From: Gelidibacter maritimus
GTDB lineage: Bacteria > Bacteroidota > Bacteroidia > Flavobacteriales > Flavobacteriaceae
DNA length: 64,000 nt
Direction of reading: 5' to 3'
Assembly (NCBI RefSeq): GCF_014062315.1
Contig: NZ_JACGLT010000004.1
Span: 248,001-312,000 of the forward strand
Position 1 is the stretch's first letter. Each line of letters begins with the position of its first letter. A program made the position numbers and the translations under genes. Below, piece after piece: positions 34,661-43,928 of this stretch. The notes under the pieces are model-generated. The model was not told where the DNA came from. It saw nothing but the letters and a program-made list of their open reading frames with translations, and did no database searches.

Positions 34661-36579
34661 CACATAAAATTATTTAAATTGAACTTTAACTTTATCAGTT
34701 CCTGAACCTTTGCTATGGTTTTAAAGCAACGTTTCAACTTCATCTTTTCTTCTTTGGTCAAGGCGGCCAATTCAATAAACCTACCGTCATCATTATGGAG
34801 TAGGCCATGTTTAGTCCGGAATTTGAGCAAGGCTTTAGAGGTGTATGAACAGGAAAGATAAAACTCTTCATCTTCAGGATATAGTTCTGCCATTTTCTCA
34901 AATCTTTCTGCAGTATTATTAATATTCTTAATTTGATTGGAAAGCGCAAAGAGACGACCAGCATCAACAATGGGCATAATGGCCCGTTTTTTAATATCGA
35001 AAAAATCTTTGTATGCTCCATCCTGTTCTACTAAAAACTGTCTAAAAAAACCAAGAGGAGAGGCGCTTCGTAGTGCACTGGCTCCAAGCTTAAACAAAAA
35101 AGAATGATTGTTTTTTGTGATTTTGAAAATGTGTTCAGAGAGTTGGTTTGTGAGCGCCGCATCACCATAAGTGATATCGAAATCGAAAAATATGGAGGAT
35201 AGTAAAATTTCATCATCTCCGGTGTTGGAGGTCCAATGATCAAATTGAAGTTTCCATTCATCTAAACTTAAGCACCATTTAGGGTTTTTAGCCATAATGT
35301 CCGCTGGACAAAAATCAAAACCAATGTTATTCAGTCGTTTGTTGACTTTCTTTGCCAGCAACAAGAAATAGTCTCTGACAGGTTCCAATTCCTCCGCTTC
35401 AACATTTTCAAATACGATGGCATTATCCTGATCGGTGTGCAACAATTGTTCTTTCCGTCCCTGGCTACCTAAAGACATCCAGGCAAACGAGACGGGAGGC
35501 TGTTCTCCCATTTTTAAAATACAGCGCTCAATGATGCGCTTAACGGTGGCATCATTTAGTTCAAAAATAATTTTACTGGTTTGTGTCAGTGGGATATTTT
35601 GTTCGACGAAACCTTCCAGAAGCACCATAATCCTTTTCCGGATGTGTTTCAATTCTTTGGTGGACTTAGACCTTTTGATGGCTTTCATCAAAACCGTCGG
35701 ACTGCTGCCGCGCATCACAGTAATGTCCTGTTGGGAAATGACACCTATGATTTTTGAATTTGGCGTGCCATCTGATGTGATGCATAAATGGCTGATATTG
35801 TGTTTCATCATTGTCAGTTGCGCCTGACTTATGGACACCCCTTTTGGATAGCATAGAACAGGCGAACTCATAATGTGGTCTGCACTGTCTTCAATGGTAT
35901 GTTCGCCAGTGATGACCTTATTGCGCAAATCCTCATCGGTTATAATCCCAATTGGAATATTGGCGTCCTCGATGATAATAGACCTAATCCGATGTTGCCT
36001 CATGAGTTGCCCAATATGTTTGATTTTTGTATCCTTTTTGGCAGTTATCACTTTTTTGGTATAACGAACGGGCTGCAGTTCAAAAAGTTCTTTTTCGTGT
36101 GTTACAGCATCCAAATCATCGTCATACAATGAACCATACATTTCTTTTGAAAAGGGATTTTCGGTATTGGAAGCAAAACTTTGAATAAGAAAGTCTACAA
36201 CCTCCCTGCTTTGGCTTATCAAAGGTTTAAAAATGCTTAATGGAATGCCATAAAGTATGCTTTCTTCTTCAGTGACTGCGTCTGTGGTATAATTTTCATT
36301 GGCGAAAAGAGGTCGTAGACCGAAAATATCCCCTTCATCAAATCGATCGACGGTTTCAAGTTTCGAATTGATATTCTGTTTAAGTGCAATGGCACCTTTG
36401 TGAATCATGTAAAATCTATCGTGAGGTGCATCATTTGCTAAGTAGACGTTCTTGTCTTTTTCAAGATAGGTGATATTGACTTCCTTGGAAATGGTGTATA
36501 CATCCTCTTTTGAAAGTTGATCAAAAGGAGGAAAATTTTTGATAAAATCTGCAATTCTTTCAGCTATTGTATTTTTCAT
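34660..36579 (-). CDS. cNMP-binding, CBS-pair and DUF294 nucleotidyltransferase signalling protein
   Basis: The frame opens with TTG at 36597, but the ATG at 36579 is preferred (639 aa, MKNTIAERIADFI). Domains in order: cyclic-nucleotide-binding-like (about 10-125), two CBS motifs (about 160-285, IIGVISQQDITVM), a DUF294 nucleotidyltransferase (about 310-450) with LGSQGRKEQLLHTDQDNAI, whose G-S-x-G-R-x-E and D-x-D match the GlnD-type active site, and a DUF294_C helical domain. It probably modifies a target or senses adenine nucleotides. In proteobacteria this protein pair is often beside acetate permease and acs; here acs is about 10 kb away. Confidence 0.9.
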   Translation of the reverse strand: MKNTIAERIADFIKNFPPFDQLSKEDVYTISKEVNITYLEKDKNVYLANDAPHDRFYMIHKGAIALKQNINSKLETVDRFDEGDIFGLRPLFANENYTTDAVTEEESILYGIPLSIFKPLISQSREVVDFLIQSFASNTENPFSKEMYGSLYDDDLDAVTHEKELFELQPVRYTKKVITAKKDTKIKHIGQLMRQHRIRSIIIEDANIPIGIITDEDLRNKVITGEHTIEDSADHIMSSPVLCYPKGVSISQAQLTMMKHNISHLCITSDGTPNSKIIGVISQQDITVMRGSSPTVLMKAIKRSKSTKELKHIRKRIMVLLEGFVEQNIPLTQTSKIIFELNDATVKRIIERCILKMGEQPPVSFAWMSLGSQGRKEQLLHTDQDNAIVFENVEAEELEPVRDYFLLLAKKVNKRLNNIGFDFCPADIMAKNPKWCLSLDEWKLQFDHWTSNTGDDEILLSSIFFDFDITYGDAALTNQLSEHIFKITKNNHSFLFKLGASALRSASPLGFFRQFLVEQDGAYKDFFDIKKRAIMPIVDAGRLFALSNQIKNINNTAERFEKMAELYPEDEEFYLSCSYTSKALLKFRTKHGLLHNDDGRFIELAALTKEEKMKLKRCFKTIAKVQELIKLKFNLNNFM

Positions 36580-36631
36580 TCCGATAAAATTAATCAAAAA
36601 AAGTGGTCATCAACTCCCAATACGCTTTGTT

Positions 36632-37318
36632 TCACTTTTCTTTATGAATTTTGAAATTAGAATTGAATTGGTGTCTTATAATAGCCTTCCGAGATAGGAC
36701 AATTCCGATAAAAAGAGAGATAAAAGCACCAATCCACACACCCGGAATAAAGTCTATAAAGAGGAAAAAATCATAAGCGCCGTGAAAAAGGACTGCCAGA
36801 AAAAGTCCAGTCAGATTGAGTAGGACGCGATTGTTTGAAAACTTCGCTTTTCCCATAAAATAACCCATCAAGATAGCAAAGGTCGCATGGGCAGGAACCG
36901 CTGTAAATGCTCTAATAATGGCTACTTCAATGCCGCCTTGCAGAACATACATGATATTTTCAGTAGCAGCAAATCCCATAGAAACCATAACCGCGTAAAC
37001 GATACCATCAAAAGGTTCATTGAATTCGTGGTGCGGTTGAGCGTAATAGCGAATGATGATGTATTTGCTAAATTCTTCTGAAAGACCAACCACAAAGAAG
37101 GCCTTGATGAATTGCTCAAAAATACTATTATCATTTTTTAATGGTAACGGAATGTCAATGAGAATATAGAGTAGTGTGGTAATGATAACGCTGACAATAG
37201 CGCCCAATAAAAAATTGTTAACCAAAAGCTGCTTTGGTTCTTTTTCATATTTGTCTTTTATAAAAATATAAATGATGATTATGACAACGGGGGCAATGGC
37301 GAGTGCTAATAAGGTCAT
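36632..37318 (-). CDS. PrsW-family intramembrane metalloprotease
   Basis: A 228-aa protein with about seven membrane helices. The first active-site motif EEFSKY is in GLSEEFSKYIIIRY; the second is in the helix EPFDGIVYAVMVSMGFAATEN, and a His lies in AVPAHATFAILMGY and again in FHGAYDF. These match PrsW proteases, which cut membrane proteins such as the anti-sigma factor RsiW in Bacillus. The substrate here is unknown. It is 9 bases after the NUDIX gene and 52 bases before the DUF294 gene, all on the minus strand. Confidence 0.87.
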   Translation of the reverse strand: MTLLALAIAPVVIIIIYIFIKDKYEKEPKQLLVNNFLLGAIVSVIITTLLYILIDIPLPLKNDNSIFEQFIKAFFVVGLSEEFSKYIIIRYYAQPHHEFNEPFDGIVYAVMVSMGFAATENIMYVLQGGIEVAIIRAFTAVPAHATFAILMGYFMGKAKFSNNRVLLNLTGLFLAVLFHGAYDFFLFIDFIPGVWIGAFISLFIGIVLSRKAIIRHQFNSNFKIHKEK

Positions 37319-37327
37319 GTTTTTTGC

Positions 37328-37885
37328 TTACAATAATCGATGTTCGATGGCCTCAATTACCTCAAGGTAATAAGGTGTGTTGCTGGATATAAAATGGCCA
37401 TTGACATCACTGTTTTTCAATAACTCGCGAAATTCGGGAATGCTTACAAATTTTACTTTTTCCACTTCATTATGGTCCAAAGTAAACTCACTTAATCTAT
37501 AGTCAATCTTAGCAATGAAGGTATGGTGAAATTCATTGTCTTTGATCCCGTTTGGATAGCTTTGAAAACATTCAAAAACCCCGATTTTTTCCAAGAGGTT
37601 TTTTGGAATTTTGATGCCAATTTCTTCAAATGTCTCCCTCACCGTAGCCTGCGTTATAGATTCATCAGAATCAACATGGCCGGCAACCGATACGTCCCAT
37701 AATAGGGGGTAAATAGTTTTTGATGCGGCGCGCTGGGCCAGTAATATTTCGGCATTGGCGTTATAAAACCAAACATGGGCGGTATTGTGGTAGTAACCCT
37801 TAGAGTGGATTTCTGATTTTGGACAGCTTTTTCCGGTAGGTGTTCCGTCGGCATTTAAAACATCAATATATTCGTCTGTAGCCAT
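37328..37885 (-). CDS. NUDIX hydrolase, isopentenyl-diphosphate isomerase-like
   Basis: A 185-aa protein. The NUDIX box is complete in GHVDSDESITQATVRETFEE followed by IGI (G-x5-E-x7-R-E-x-x-E-E-x-G). The opening YIDVLNADGTPTGKSCPKSEIHSKG with HVWFYNANAEILLAQR is typical of the NUDIX subgroup often called IPP isomerase-like. The type I isomerase catalytic Cys and Glu pattern is not clearly present, so hydrolysis of a nucleoside diphosphate derivative is more likely than isomerisation. The gene begins one base after the aminotransferase gene ends. Confidence 0.87.
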   Translation of the reverse strand: MATDEYIDVLNADGTPTGKSCPKSEIHSKGYYHNTAHVWFYNANAEILLAQRAASKTIYPLLWDVSVAGHVDSDESITQATVRETFEEIGIKIPKNLLEKIGVFECFQSYPNGIKDNEFHHTFIAKIDYRLSEFTLDHNEVEKVKFVSIPEFRELLKNSDVNGHFISSNTPYYLEVIEAIEHRLL

Positions 37886-37886
37886 T

Positions 37887-39047
37887 TTAGTCCATTACTG
37901 ATTTTAAGCAATTCACAAATTTATCAAAATCCTTTTCTGTATTGAATACATGGCAGGATAAACGCACATAGGCACCTCTAAAGGAAACATAAATATTTTC
38001 ATCTTTTAACGCTTTTTTAAAGCTTTTGATGTCAACTGCTTCAGGCAATTTGAGGCCGAAGAGGTGATGACTTCTGTGTTCATCAGCTTCAATTTCACAT
38101 CCCAAATCGCGCAAACTCTTGACCGCATTAACCGAAATTTCTTTACAATACTTTTGAACGGCTTCGGGCGTCCATGAAATTACTTGTTTTAAAGCTTCCA
38201 ATTGCATTTTTACATAAATGAAACTGCCACTTTCTCCCATAACATATCTATTGGCAAATGGTTTGTATTGCGATTGATATTGTGTTAAATCGGGTAATAT
38301 ATGGCTATCCAATCGGTTGGTCCAATTTTCTTCCAAGGGTTCGCCATCATCAAAATAAGGCCCATAATAGGCATAGCCGCAACCATAAGGTCCGAAAAGC
38401 CATTTGTAGCCCGCACAAATCAAGACATCCGGTTGTAACTCCTTTACCGAAAACGGCAATGCTCCAACTGATTGGCTACCATCAATAATCAATAAGGCAT
38501 TATGCTCTTGGGTTTTGGCTCTAATCTTCTTTAAATCGAATAAAGCACCGCTGGACCAATGGATATGTCCCATGGCAACCACCGCTGTGGACTCGTCAAT
38601 GGCTTCCAAGATGGCATCATTCCATGTTTTCCCCAGATTGGATTTTAGATGTGGTGCTTCAATTATTTTGAGTTTGGCTTGATATGTGTCGGTCAATTTC
38701 TTCCAGGAATAATAATTACTGGGAAATTGTTCCTGCATTAAAATGACTGTGTCACCTGGTTTTAACTTGATGTTTCTTGCCACAGTGGCAATGCCGTAAG
38801 AAACTGAAGAGATTGTTGCAATGCGTTCATAATTGACAACATCAATAAGTTGCGCAAATTTCTTCTTCAAGGCAATCACAGGCTCAAAAAAATCAGTTGA
38901 CGGAATTAAATAGGGTCTGGTTTTTTGCACTACAGCTGCAATACCGGCCTTTTCCACTGCTTTAAACGACGGCGATAGGCTCGCCGTGTTTAAATAGCAG
39001 ATATCTTCAGGAAGATCAAATAGATTTTTTTGTTCAGTTATATTCAT
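37887..39047 (-). CDS. Class V aminotransferase-fold PLP enzyme
   Basis: A 386-aa protein of the cysteine desulfurase/kynureninase-like fold. The PLP lysine is in CAGYKWLFGPYGCGY, preceded by LLIIDGSQSVGALPF (the Asp that contacts the PLP nitrogen). N-terminal CYLNTASLSPSF and the late YVRLSCHVFNTEKDFD fit the family. The active-site Cys loop of true cysteine desulfurases is not evident, so the reaction is unknown. Its ATG shares one base with the stop of the M42 peptidase gene, and the NUDIX gene follows after one base, showing a compact operon. Confidence 0.86.
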   Translation of the reverse strand: MNITEQKNLFDLPEDICYLNTASLSPSFKAVEKAGIAAVVQKTRPYLIPSTDFFEPVIALKKKFAQLIDVVNYERIATISSVSYGIATVARNIKLKPGDTVILMQEQFPSNYYSWKKLTDTYQAKLKIIEAPHLKSNLGKTWNDAILEAIDESTAVVAMGHIHWSSGALFDLKKIRAKTQEHNALLIIDGSQSVGALPFSVKELQPDVLICAGYKWLFGPYGCGYAYYGPYFDDGEPLEENWTNRLDSHILPDLTQYQSQYKPFANRYVMGESGSFIYVKMQLEALKQVISWTPEAVQKYCKEISVNAVKSLRDLGCEIEADEHRSHHLFGLKLPEAVDIKSFKKALKDENIYVSFRGAYVRLSCHVFNTEKDFDKFVNCLKSVMD

Positions 39048-40138
39048 TATTTATCAAAATAACTAAAAGTATCGTTTTCACTGATGTTCAATAAAGATTC
39101 GTAAATTAATTTAATGACGTTCTCCACATCGTCTCTATGGACCATCTCAACCGTAGTATGCATATAACGAAGTGGCAATGAAATTAAGGCACTTGCAACG
39201 CCCATACCGCTATAGGCAAAAGCGTCAGTGTCGGTTCCTGTTGCTCTTGAGCAGGCTGACCGTTGGAAAGGAATTTTCTTGGCTTCTGCCGTTTCCGTAA
39301 TGAGATCTCTTAGTTTTTGTTGAACGGCAGGAGCATAGGCCACAACTGGCCCTAAGCCTAATTCTAAATGCCCCTCTTTTTTCTTGTCAATCATTGGTGT
39401 AGTCGTATCGTGCGTAACGTCAGTTACAATTGCGACGTTGGGTTGGATGCGCTCGGCAATCATTTCTGCACCACGCAAACCGATTTCTTCTTGAACGGAA
39501 TTTGTGATATATAAACCGAAAGGCAATTTCTTTTTATTCTCATGCAGCAAACGTGCCACTTGAGCAATCATAAAACCACCAATACGATTGTCGAGGGCAC
39601 GACATACAAATTTATCATTATTCAAGATATGAAAAGTGTCAGGATAGGTGATGACACAGCCTACGTGCACGCCCATTTTTTCAACCTCTTCTTTGTCTTT
39701 TGCACCAACATCAATGGTGATGTTTTCTGGTTTTGGGGTTTCTTCCTTAGATTTATCTCGTGTGTGGATTGCAGGCCAACCAAAAACACCTTTAACGATG
39801 CCGTTTTTTGTGTGGATATTTACAATCTTACTCGGTGCAATCTGATGGTCGCTGCCGCCATTTCTAATAACATAAATAAGACCATTATCAGTAATATAAT
39901 TGACGTACCACGAGATTTCATCGGCGTGACCTTCAATGACAACTTTATATTTTGCTTCCGGATTGATAACGCCCACGGCAGTTCCGTAAGTATCAGTAAT
40001 AAATTCGTCTACATATGGTTTGAGATAGTCCATCCACAATTTTTGCCCTGACCACTCGTAACCAGTCGGGGATGCATTGTTTAAATAGTTTTCTAAAAAC
40101 TCTAATGATTTATTGTCTAAAATGTTCTTTTTTGGCAT
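39047..40138 (-). CDS. M42 family metal-dependent aminopeptidase
   Basis: A 363-aa protein with the M42 metal-binding pattern: VVIEGHADEISWYV (His), CRALDNRIGGFM (bridging Asp), SVQEEIGLRGA (catalytic Glu pair) and TDVTHDTT, plus GTDTDAFAYSG near the end. The dodecameric TET-type peptidases of this family trim oligopeptides from the N-terminus; others act as cellulase-associated or glutamyl aminopeptidases. It is the first gene of a minus-strand run that includes the aminotransferase, NUDIX, PrsW, DUF294 and exonuclease genes. It diverges from the DUF4294 gene. Confidence 0.92.
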   Translation of the reverse strand: MPKKNILDNKSLEFLENYLNNASPTGYEWSGQKLWMDYLKPYVDEFITDTYGTAVGVINPEAKYKVVIEGHADEISWYVNYITDNGLIYVIRNGGSDHQIAPSKIVNIHTKNGIVKGVFGWPAIHTRDKSKEETPKPENITIDVGAKDKEEVEKMGVHVGCVITYPDTFHILNNDKFVCRALDNRIGGFMIAQVARLLHENKKKLPFGLYITNSVQEEIGLRGAEMIAERIQPNVAIVTDVTHDTTTPMIDKKKEGHLELGLGPVVAYAPAVQQKLRDLITETAEAKKIPFQRSACSRATGTDTDAFAYSGMGVASALISLPLRYMHTTVEMVHRDDVENVIKLIYESLLNISENDTFSYFDK

Positions 40139-40238
40139 AGGTATATATTTTGTCTAAAATTAATAATATTAATAAGAATTTAAGGTTAATGGCTATGTAA
40201 ATTCTTAATTTTGGACTGATTTTAGCGCTATTGCACCA

Positions 40239-40916
40239 ATGAAGTTGATGACCTACATTTTTATATTTTTACCCTTGTTGCTATTTGCTCAAGTTGACCC
40301 TGTGGAGAAAGATTCTACAGCTGTTGAGTATTATTATATTGATGGCGATTCGATTCCCGTTTCAATAATCGATTTGGATGCTGTTTTAGTATTGCGTAAA
40401 CTAAAGTTTGACAGTAAGGACGACCGTATTCGATATTTGATTTTAAAACGAAGGACTATTAAAGTGTATCCTTATGCAAAATTGGCTGCTGAACGTTTGG
40501 TTGAACTTAACAAACGTTTAGAAACTTTAGAACGTAAAAGTGAAAAACGACGATATGCCAGAATCATTCAGAAATATATTGAAGAGGAGTTTTCTGAGGA
40601 ACTCAAGAAATTAACTCGTAAGGAAGGTCAGATTTTGGTCAAATTGATTCACCGTCAAACAGGAAAAACAACATTTCAATTGATTCAGGAATTGCGAAGT
40701 GGCTGGCGGGCATTTTGGTTTAATAATACAGCCAGGTTGTTTGACATTTCATTAAAAGAAGAGTTTAATCCATTACATGTAAGCGAAGATTATTTGATAG
40801 AAGACATCTTGGAACGAGCTTTTCAAAACGGTCAATTGGAACGTCAGAAATCGGCATTTCCCATTGATTATTTTGAGCTTACAAATAAATGGGCGGCCAA
40901 AACCATTAGAAACTAA
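40239..40916 (+). CDS. DUF4294 family exported protein
   Basis: A 225-aa protein with a signal peptide (MKLMTYIFIFLPLLLFAQ) followed by a mostly charged helical body. The region YYYIDGDSIPVSIIDLDAVLVL and the central RRTIKVYPYAKLAAERLVELNKRLE through the late FQLIQELRSGWRAFWFNNTA match the flavobacterial DUF4294 family, of unknown function and probably periplasmic. A TAATTTTG element at 40206-40213 may be its -7 box. The hemolysin III-like gene begins on the last base of its stop, so the two are co-translated. Confidence 0.85.
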   Translation: MKLMTYIFIFLPLLLFAQVDPVEKDSTAVEYYYIDGDSIPVSIIDLDAVLVLRKLKFDSKDDRIRYLILKRRTIKVYPYAKLAAERLVELNKRLETLERKSEKRRYARIIQKYIEEEFSEELKKLTRKEGQILVKLIHRQTGKTTFQLIQELRSGWRAFWFNNTARLFDISLKEEFNPLHVSEDYLIEDILERAFQNGQLERQKSAFPIDYFELTNKWAAKTIRN

Positions 40917-41542
40917 TGCGGATACAATCTGATTTTGAGGAAAAGCTTAATGCCTGGACACATGGTTTTGGTGCAGTGTTGGGGATTGCGGGTCTCATCT
41001 TGCTGATCAGTACCAAAAACCATAAAACAGATTGGAGCTTATTTAGTGTGATCATTTATGGAGTTTCCATTATTGTGTTGTTTTCTGCCTCTGCCGTTTA
41101 TCATTCTGTTTCTGGTGAAAAACGGAAACATTATTTCAGGATTATTGACCATATTAGCATTTATCTCCTAATAGCCGGAACCTACACACCGGTAACCTTA
41201 ATTGCACTCAACAACAGCTTAGGGTGGCCTTTATTTTGGAGTGTTTGGGCCATAGCAGGTTTTGGAATGGTCCTGAAGTTGTTCTTTACTGGAAGATTTG
41301 AGATTTTTTCAACCCTGTTGTATTTGATTATGGGATGGCTGATTGTTTTTGACTTTACGAATCTCTCAAAATTGCTCGGTCCGAATGGTTTAATGTTGTT
41401 TATTGCTGGAGGAGCATTTTATACCATAGGAATTATTTTTTATGCGGTTCATAAAATTCCATATAATCATGTGATATGGCATTTATTTGTGCTTGGTGGC
41501 GCAATTTGCCATTATCTGATGATCTTCTTCTATATTCTTTGA
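40916..41542 (+). CDS. Hemolysin III / PAQR family membrane protein
   Basis: A 208-aa protein with seven predicted membrane helices. Family motifs are present: EEKLNAWTHGFGAVLGI at the N-terminus, ASAVYHSVSGEKRKHYFRIIDH, AGTYTPVTLIAL and the late HKIPYNHVIWHLFVLGGAICHYL, with the His residues that bind zinc in PAQR receptors. The name hemolysin comes from one Bacillus protein; most members have no shown haemolytic action and may be zinc-dependent hydrolases acting on membrane lipids. It overlaps the DUF4294 stop by one base. Confidence 0.9.
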   Translation: MRIQSDFEEKLNAWTHGFGAVLGIAGLILLISTKNHKTDWSLFSVIIYGVSIIVLFSASAVYHSVSGEKRKHYFRIIDHISIYLLIAGTYTPVTLIALNNSLGWPLFWSVWAIAGFGMVLKLFFTGRFEIFSTLLYLIMGWLIVFDFTNLSKLLGPNGLMLFIAGGAFYTIGIIFYAVHKIPYNHVIWHLFVLGGAICHYLMIFFYIL

Positions 41543-41579
41543 GGTTCATTGGTTATGAGCGAAACTTTTCAACGTCTCA

Positions 41580-41708
41580 TTATTTTTGGATTGCTTTTAA
41601 TATAATTTTAAATACTATTAAGTGCTTGTTAATTACGGTACGATGCTCATGAAATCGGGTTGGCCACCCAAACTCCAATTTCAGTCCATTGGCATGTTTT
41701 ATCGCCAT
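41580..41708 (-). CDS. Possible 42-aa small ORF or gene remnant
   Basis: On the minus strand, between the amidohydrolase gene and the hemolysin III gene, an ATG at 41708 opens 42 codons to a TAA. The product (MAIKHANGLKLEFGWPTRFH, then EHRTVINKHLIVFKII) has a protein-like composition, but I recognise no family. It starts 18 bases after the stop of the amidohydrolase gene. It could be a genuine small protein, the end of a decayed gene, or chance. Confidence 0.2.
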   Translation of the reverse strand: MAIKHANGLKLEFGWPTRFHEHRTVINKHLIVFKIILKAIQK

Positions 41709-41726
41709 CACATTATTCTCAAAATA

Positions 41727-42539
41727 TCAACTGAATTTACTCACATCAATTTTAAATAGTTCTGCTGCATTTTTCCACATGATCAATTCTTTCTTGCCGT
41801 CATCCAATTCCAATTGATCCATAAACCGAAGATAGGATTTCATATTACTAATAGGCCAATCAGTGCCATAAAGTAAATACTTGGGATCTCCAGCATAGAT
41901 GATCATTTCTTCGATCTCCTTTTTCATATAGCGCTCAAATTTATCTGAGAAATCGCCCAAAGTCAATCCGGAGATATCCGCATGAACGTTTTTATTTTTA
42001 TAGACAATCTCCATACAATCCTTAATCCATGGGCTTCCAACATGGCAAATCACAATTTTTAAATCGGGATAATCTACTGCTAAATCATCAATATGAATTG
42101 GGTGGGAATACTTTATTTTTCCATTTGTGGCATAGGTGTCACCAGAATGGAACATTACAGGAACATCAAACTCAATGGCCATATCATACATGACTTTAAA
42201 TCTGATATCATTAGGATAGAATGGTTCATAACCAGGATAGAATTTGAGACCTTTTATAAGACCAGCATCAAGATACTCACTCAGTTCACGTAAATCCTTA
42301 TAATCGTAATTCAGATAACTTATGCCTGCCACCACGCCAAGATTATTCCGATCGCTAATGGCCTCAACTACCTTTTTTGTACTGGGCCTGTGTTCATTTA
42401 CTTTGTAAGACGACAATACCAATGAATAATCTACCTTGTTTTCTTCCATGGTATCCGTTAACTTATTGAGACAGTCTTCTAAAGAAACAACACGGTCTTC
42501 ATGGTAGTTATTGATATGGGTATGGACGTCTATAATCAT
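41727..42539 (-). CDS. Amidohydrolase (metal-dependent TIM-barrel hydrolase, ACMSD-like family)
   Basis: The frame runs back to 42593, but the ATG at 42539 begins the conserved metal-binding strand MIIDVHTHINNY, so it is taken as start (270 aa). Further motifs are VPVMFHSGDTYA, LKIVICHVGSPWIKD (metal His) and YLLYGTDWPISN (catalytic Asp), the pattern of the amidohydrolase_2 family that includes decarboxylases such as ACMSD and various lactonases. Nothing in the neighbourhood identifies the substrate. It is a single minus-strand gene with no clear promoter. Confidence 0.87.
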   Translation of the reverse strand: MIIDVHTHINNYHEDRVVSLEDCLNKLTDTMEENKVDYSLVLSSYKVNEHRPSTKKVVEAISDRNNLGVVAGISYLNYDYKDLRELSEYLDAGLIKGLKFYPGYEPFYPNDIRFKVMYDMAIEFDVPVMFHSGDTYATNGKIKYSHPIHIDDLAVDYPDLKIVICHVGSPWIKDCMEIVYKNKNVHADISGLTLGDFSDKFERYMKKEIEEMIIYAGDPKYLLYGTDWPISNMKSYLRFMDQLELDDGKKELIMWKNAAELFKIDVSKFS

Positions 42540-42732
42540 AATGTTTTTTAATTTAAATGTTAATACTATCGAGAAATTATGGGAGCTAATCAAGTTTAGA
42601 ATTCAGTAAGCCTGAATCAGTTTTTATTTGAAAGCCGTCAATCTAAAATGAGATTTCGTTCTGTTAGTACTCAAAACTACAAAATACACTCCTTCTAGTG
42701 AACCATATTCAGCATTCATTGAGGCTTGCTGG

Positions 42733-43161
42733 TTATGAATCTATAAAATCTTTGTAGTCTTCAAAAAAAGCTTCAAACAAGGACATTTTTTCAACAAAAA
42801 ACTCCATGACCTCTCTCCAACTGTTTTTATTGTGAATGGATACTTTCTGATTTAATTTTACATAGATTCTGGAGATTTCCTTCCCATTATCTAAATAATA
42901 TTCTTCTTCAAAAATTGCTTCTGGTAGAAACTCCTCGGTTAAAATAGCCTTCAGTGATTGTAGTTTTTCCCAAAAGTTGATCCGGTTTTCCAAATCATCT
43001 TCAAGATCTAGTGCAACTAATGCTGATTTGGTGTCAAAATGGAATTTAAAAGCTAAACCTTTCAACTTGGTGTCATAAAGAATCCATTTTCGAGGGAATG
43101 ATTTTCCGAAACTGATCCAAAATTCTTCTCTAAGTTTTCTTGACTCTTCTTTGCTGAACAT
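42733..43161 (-). CDS. DUF4268 family protein
   Basis: A 142-aa protein matching DUF4268: FSKEESRKLREEFWISFGKSF at the N-terminus, KWILYDTKLKGLAFKFHFDT, EEYYLDNGKEISRIYVKL and a terminal helical part (WREVMEFFVEKMSLFEAFF). The family has a restriction-endonuclease-like look in larger proteins, but the small stand-alone flavobacterial members have no known activity, and no clear catalytic triad is seen here. It lies about 90 bases downstream of the ZIP transporter gene on the same strand. Confidence 0.82.
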   Translation of the reverse strand: MFSKEESRKLREEFWISFGKSFPRKWILYDTKLKGLAFKFHFDTKSALVALDLEDDLENRINFWEKLQSLKAILTEEFLPEAIFEEEYYLDNGKEISRIYVKLNQKVSIHNKNSWREVMEFFVEKMSLFEAFFEDYKDFIDS

Positions 43162-43253
43162 AACATTTCACACGTAGACGCGGATCTTTTGGCGTTATTA
43201 TTGCTTTTTCAAAGCTAAGTTATATTTATATTATTTTGACTTTCCTTAGTATT

Positions 43254-43928
43254 TCAAATTAAATAAGCAACCAAAATCCCCAATGCAATCAGTATGAGTT
43301 TTGTAAGGTTGAACCTGTGGTTCTCATTACTTTCAAACAGGATCACGGTTGAGATATGAAAAAAGATACCTATAACAATTGCATTTATGAAAAATAGAAA
43401 ATCTCCAGTAAACGATACAGTATTGGAAACTAGCGTGCCCACTGGCGTCATAACTGCGAAAATAACAAGAAATCCAACAATTTGATTTGATGTAAACTTT
43501 GATTCTATCAGATAGGTGGTAATCAATGCGGCAATAGGGATTTTATGGATGAGCACACCGTAAACCATATCGTTATGTTGATGGATAGGGAAGCCTTCCA
43601 AAAAACTATGGATACATAAACTGATAAAAAGTACCCAAGGAAAGCCTGTTTCTTGTTTGTGGACGTGTACGTGGCCATGTTCAGCTCCTTTAGAGAAAAA
43701 CTCCAGTAAAATTTGTAACAAAATGCCTAACATTATGAACAGTCCCGTTTGTTTGGCGTCTAAATGTTCATAAACTTCAGGCAATAAGTCAAAAAGCGTT
43801 AATGCCAATAAAAATGCACCACTAAAAGATAATAGAAATTTTGTGTAATTGGATTTTTTGTGTTTGAATATCAAAACCAATATAACACCAATAATAACCG
43901 CTAAGAAAGGTAAGAAATATTGCTTCAT
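43254..43928 (-). CDS. ZIP family divalent metal transporter
   Basis: A 224-aa membrane protein with about seven or eight helices. A histidine-rich cytoplasmic loop (EHGHVHVHKQETG) follows helix three, then the ZIP metal-binding helix pair LCIHSFLEGFPIHQHND and GVLIHKIPIAALITTYLI. ZIP proteins bring zinc, iron or manganese into the cytoplasm. Its start overlaps the stop of the upstream methyltransferase gene by 4 bases, so both are expressed together. Metal specificity cannot be read from sequence. Confidence 0.9.
   Translation of the reverse strand: MKQYFLPFLAVIIGVILVLIFKHKKSNYTKFLLSFSGAFLLALTLFDLLPEVYEHLDAKQTGLFIMLGILLQILLEFFSKGAEHGHVHVHKQETGFPWVLFISLCIHSFLEGFPIHQHNDMVYGVLIHKIPIAALITTYLIESKFTSNQIVGFLVIFAVMTPVGTLVSNTVSFTGDFLFFINAIVIGIFFHISTVILFESNENHRFNLTKLILIALGILVAYLI

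Noticed and set aside
39542-40051. 169-codon plus-strand frame opposite the M42 peptidase gene
   Set aside because: Lies entirely antisense to strong M42 motifs and has low-complexity Phe/Asn-rich composition.
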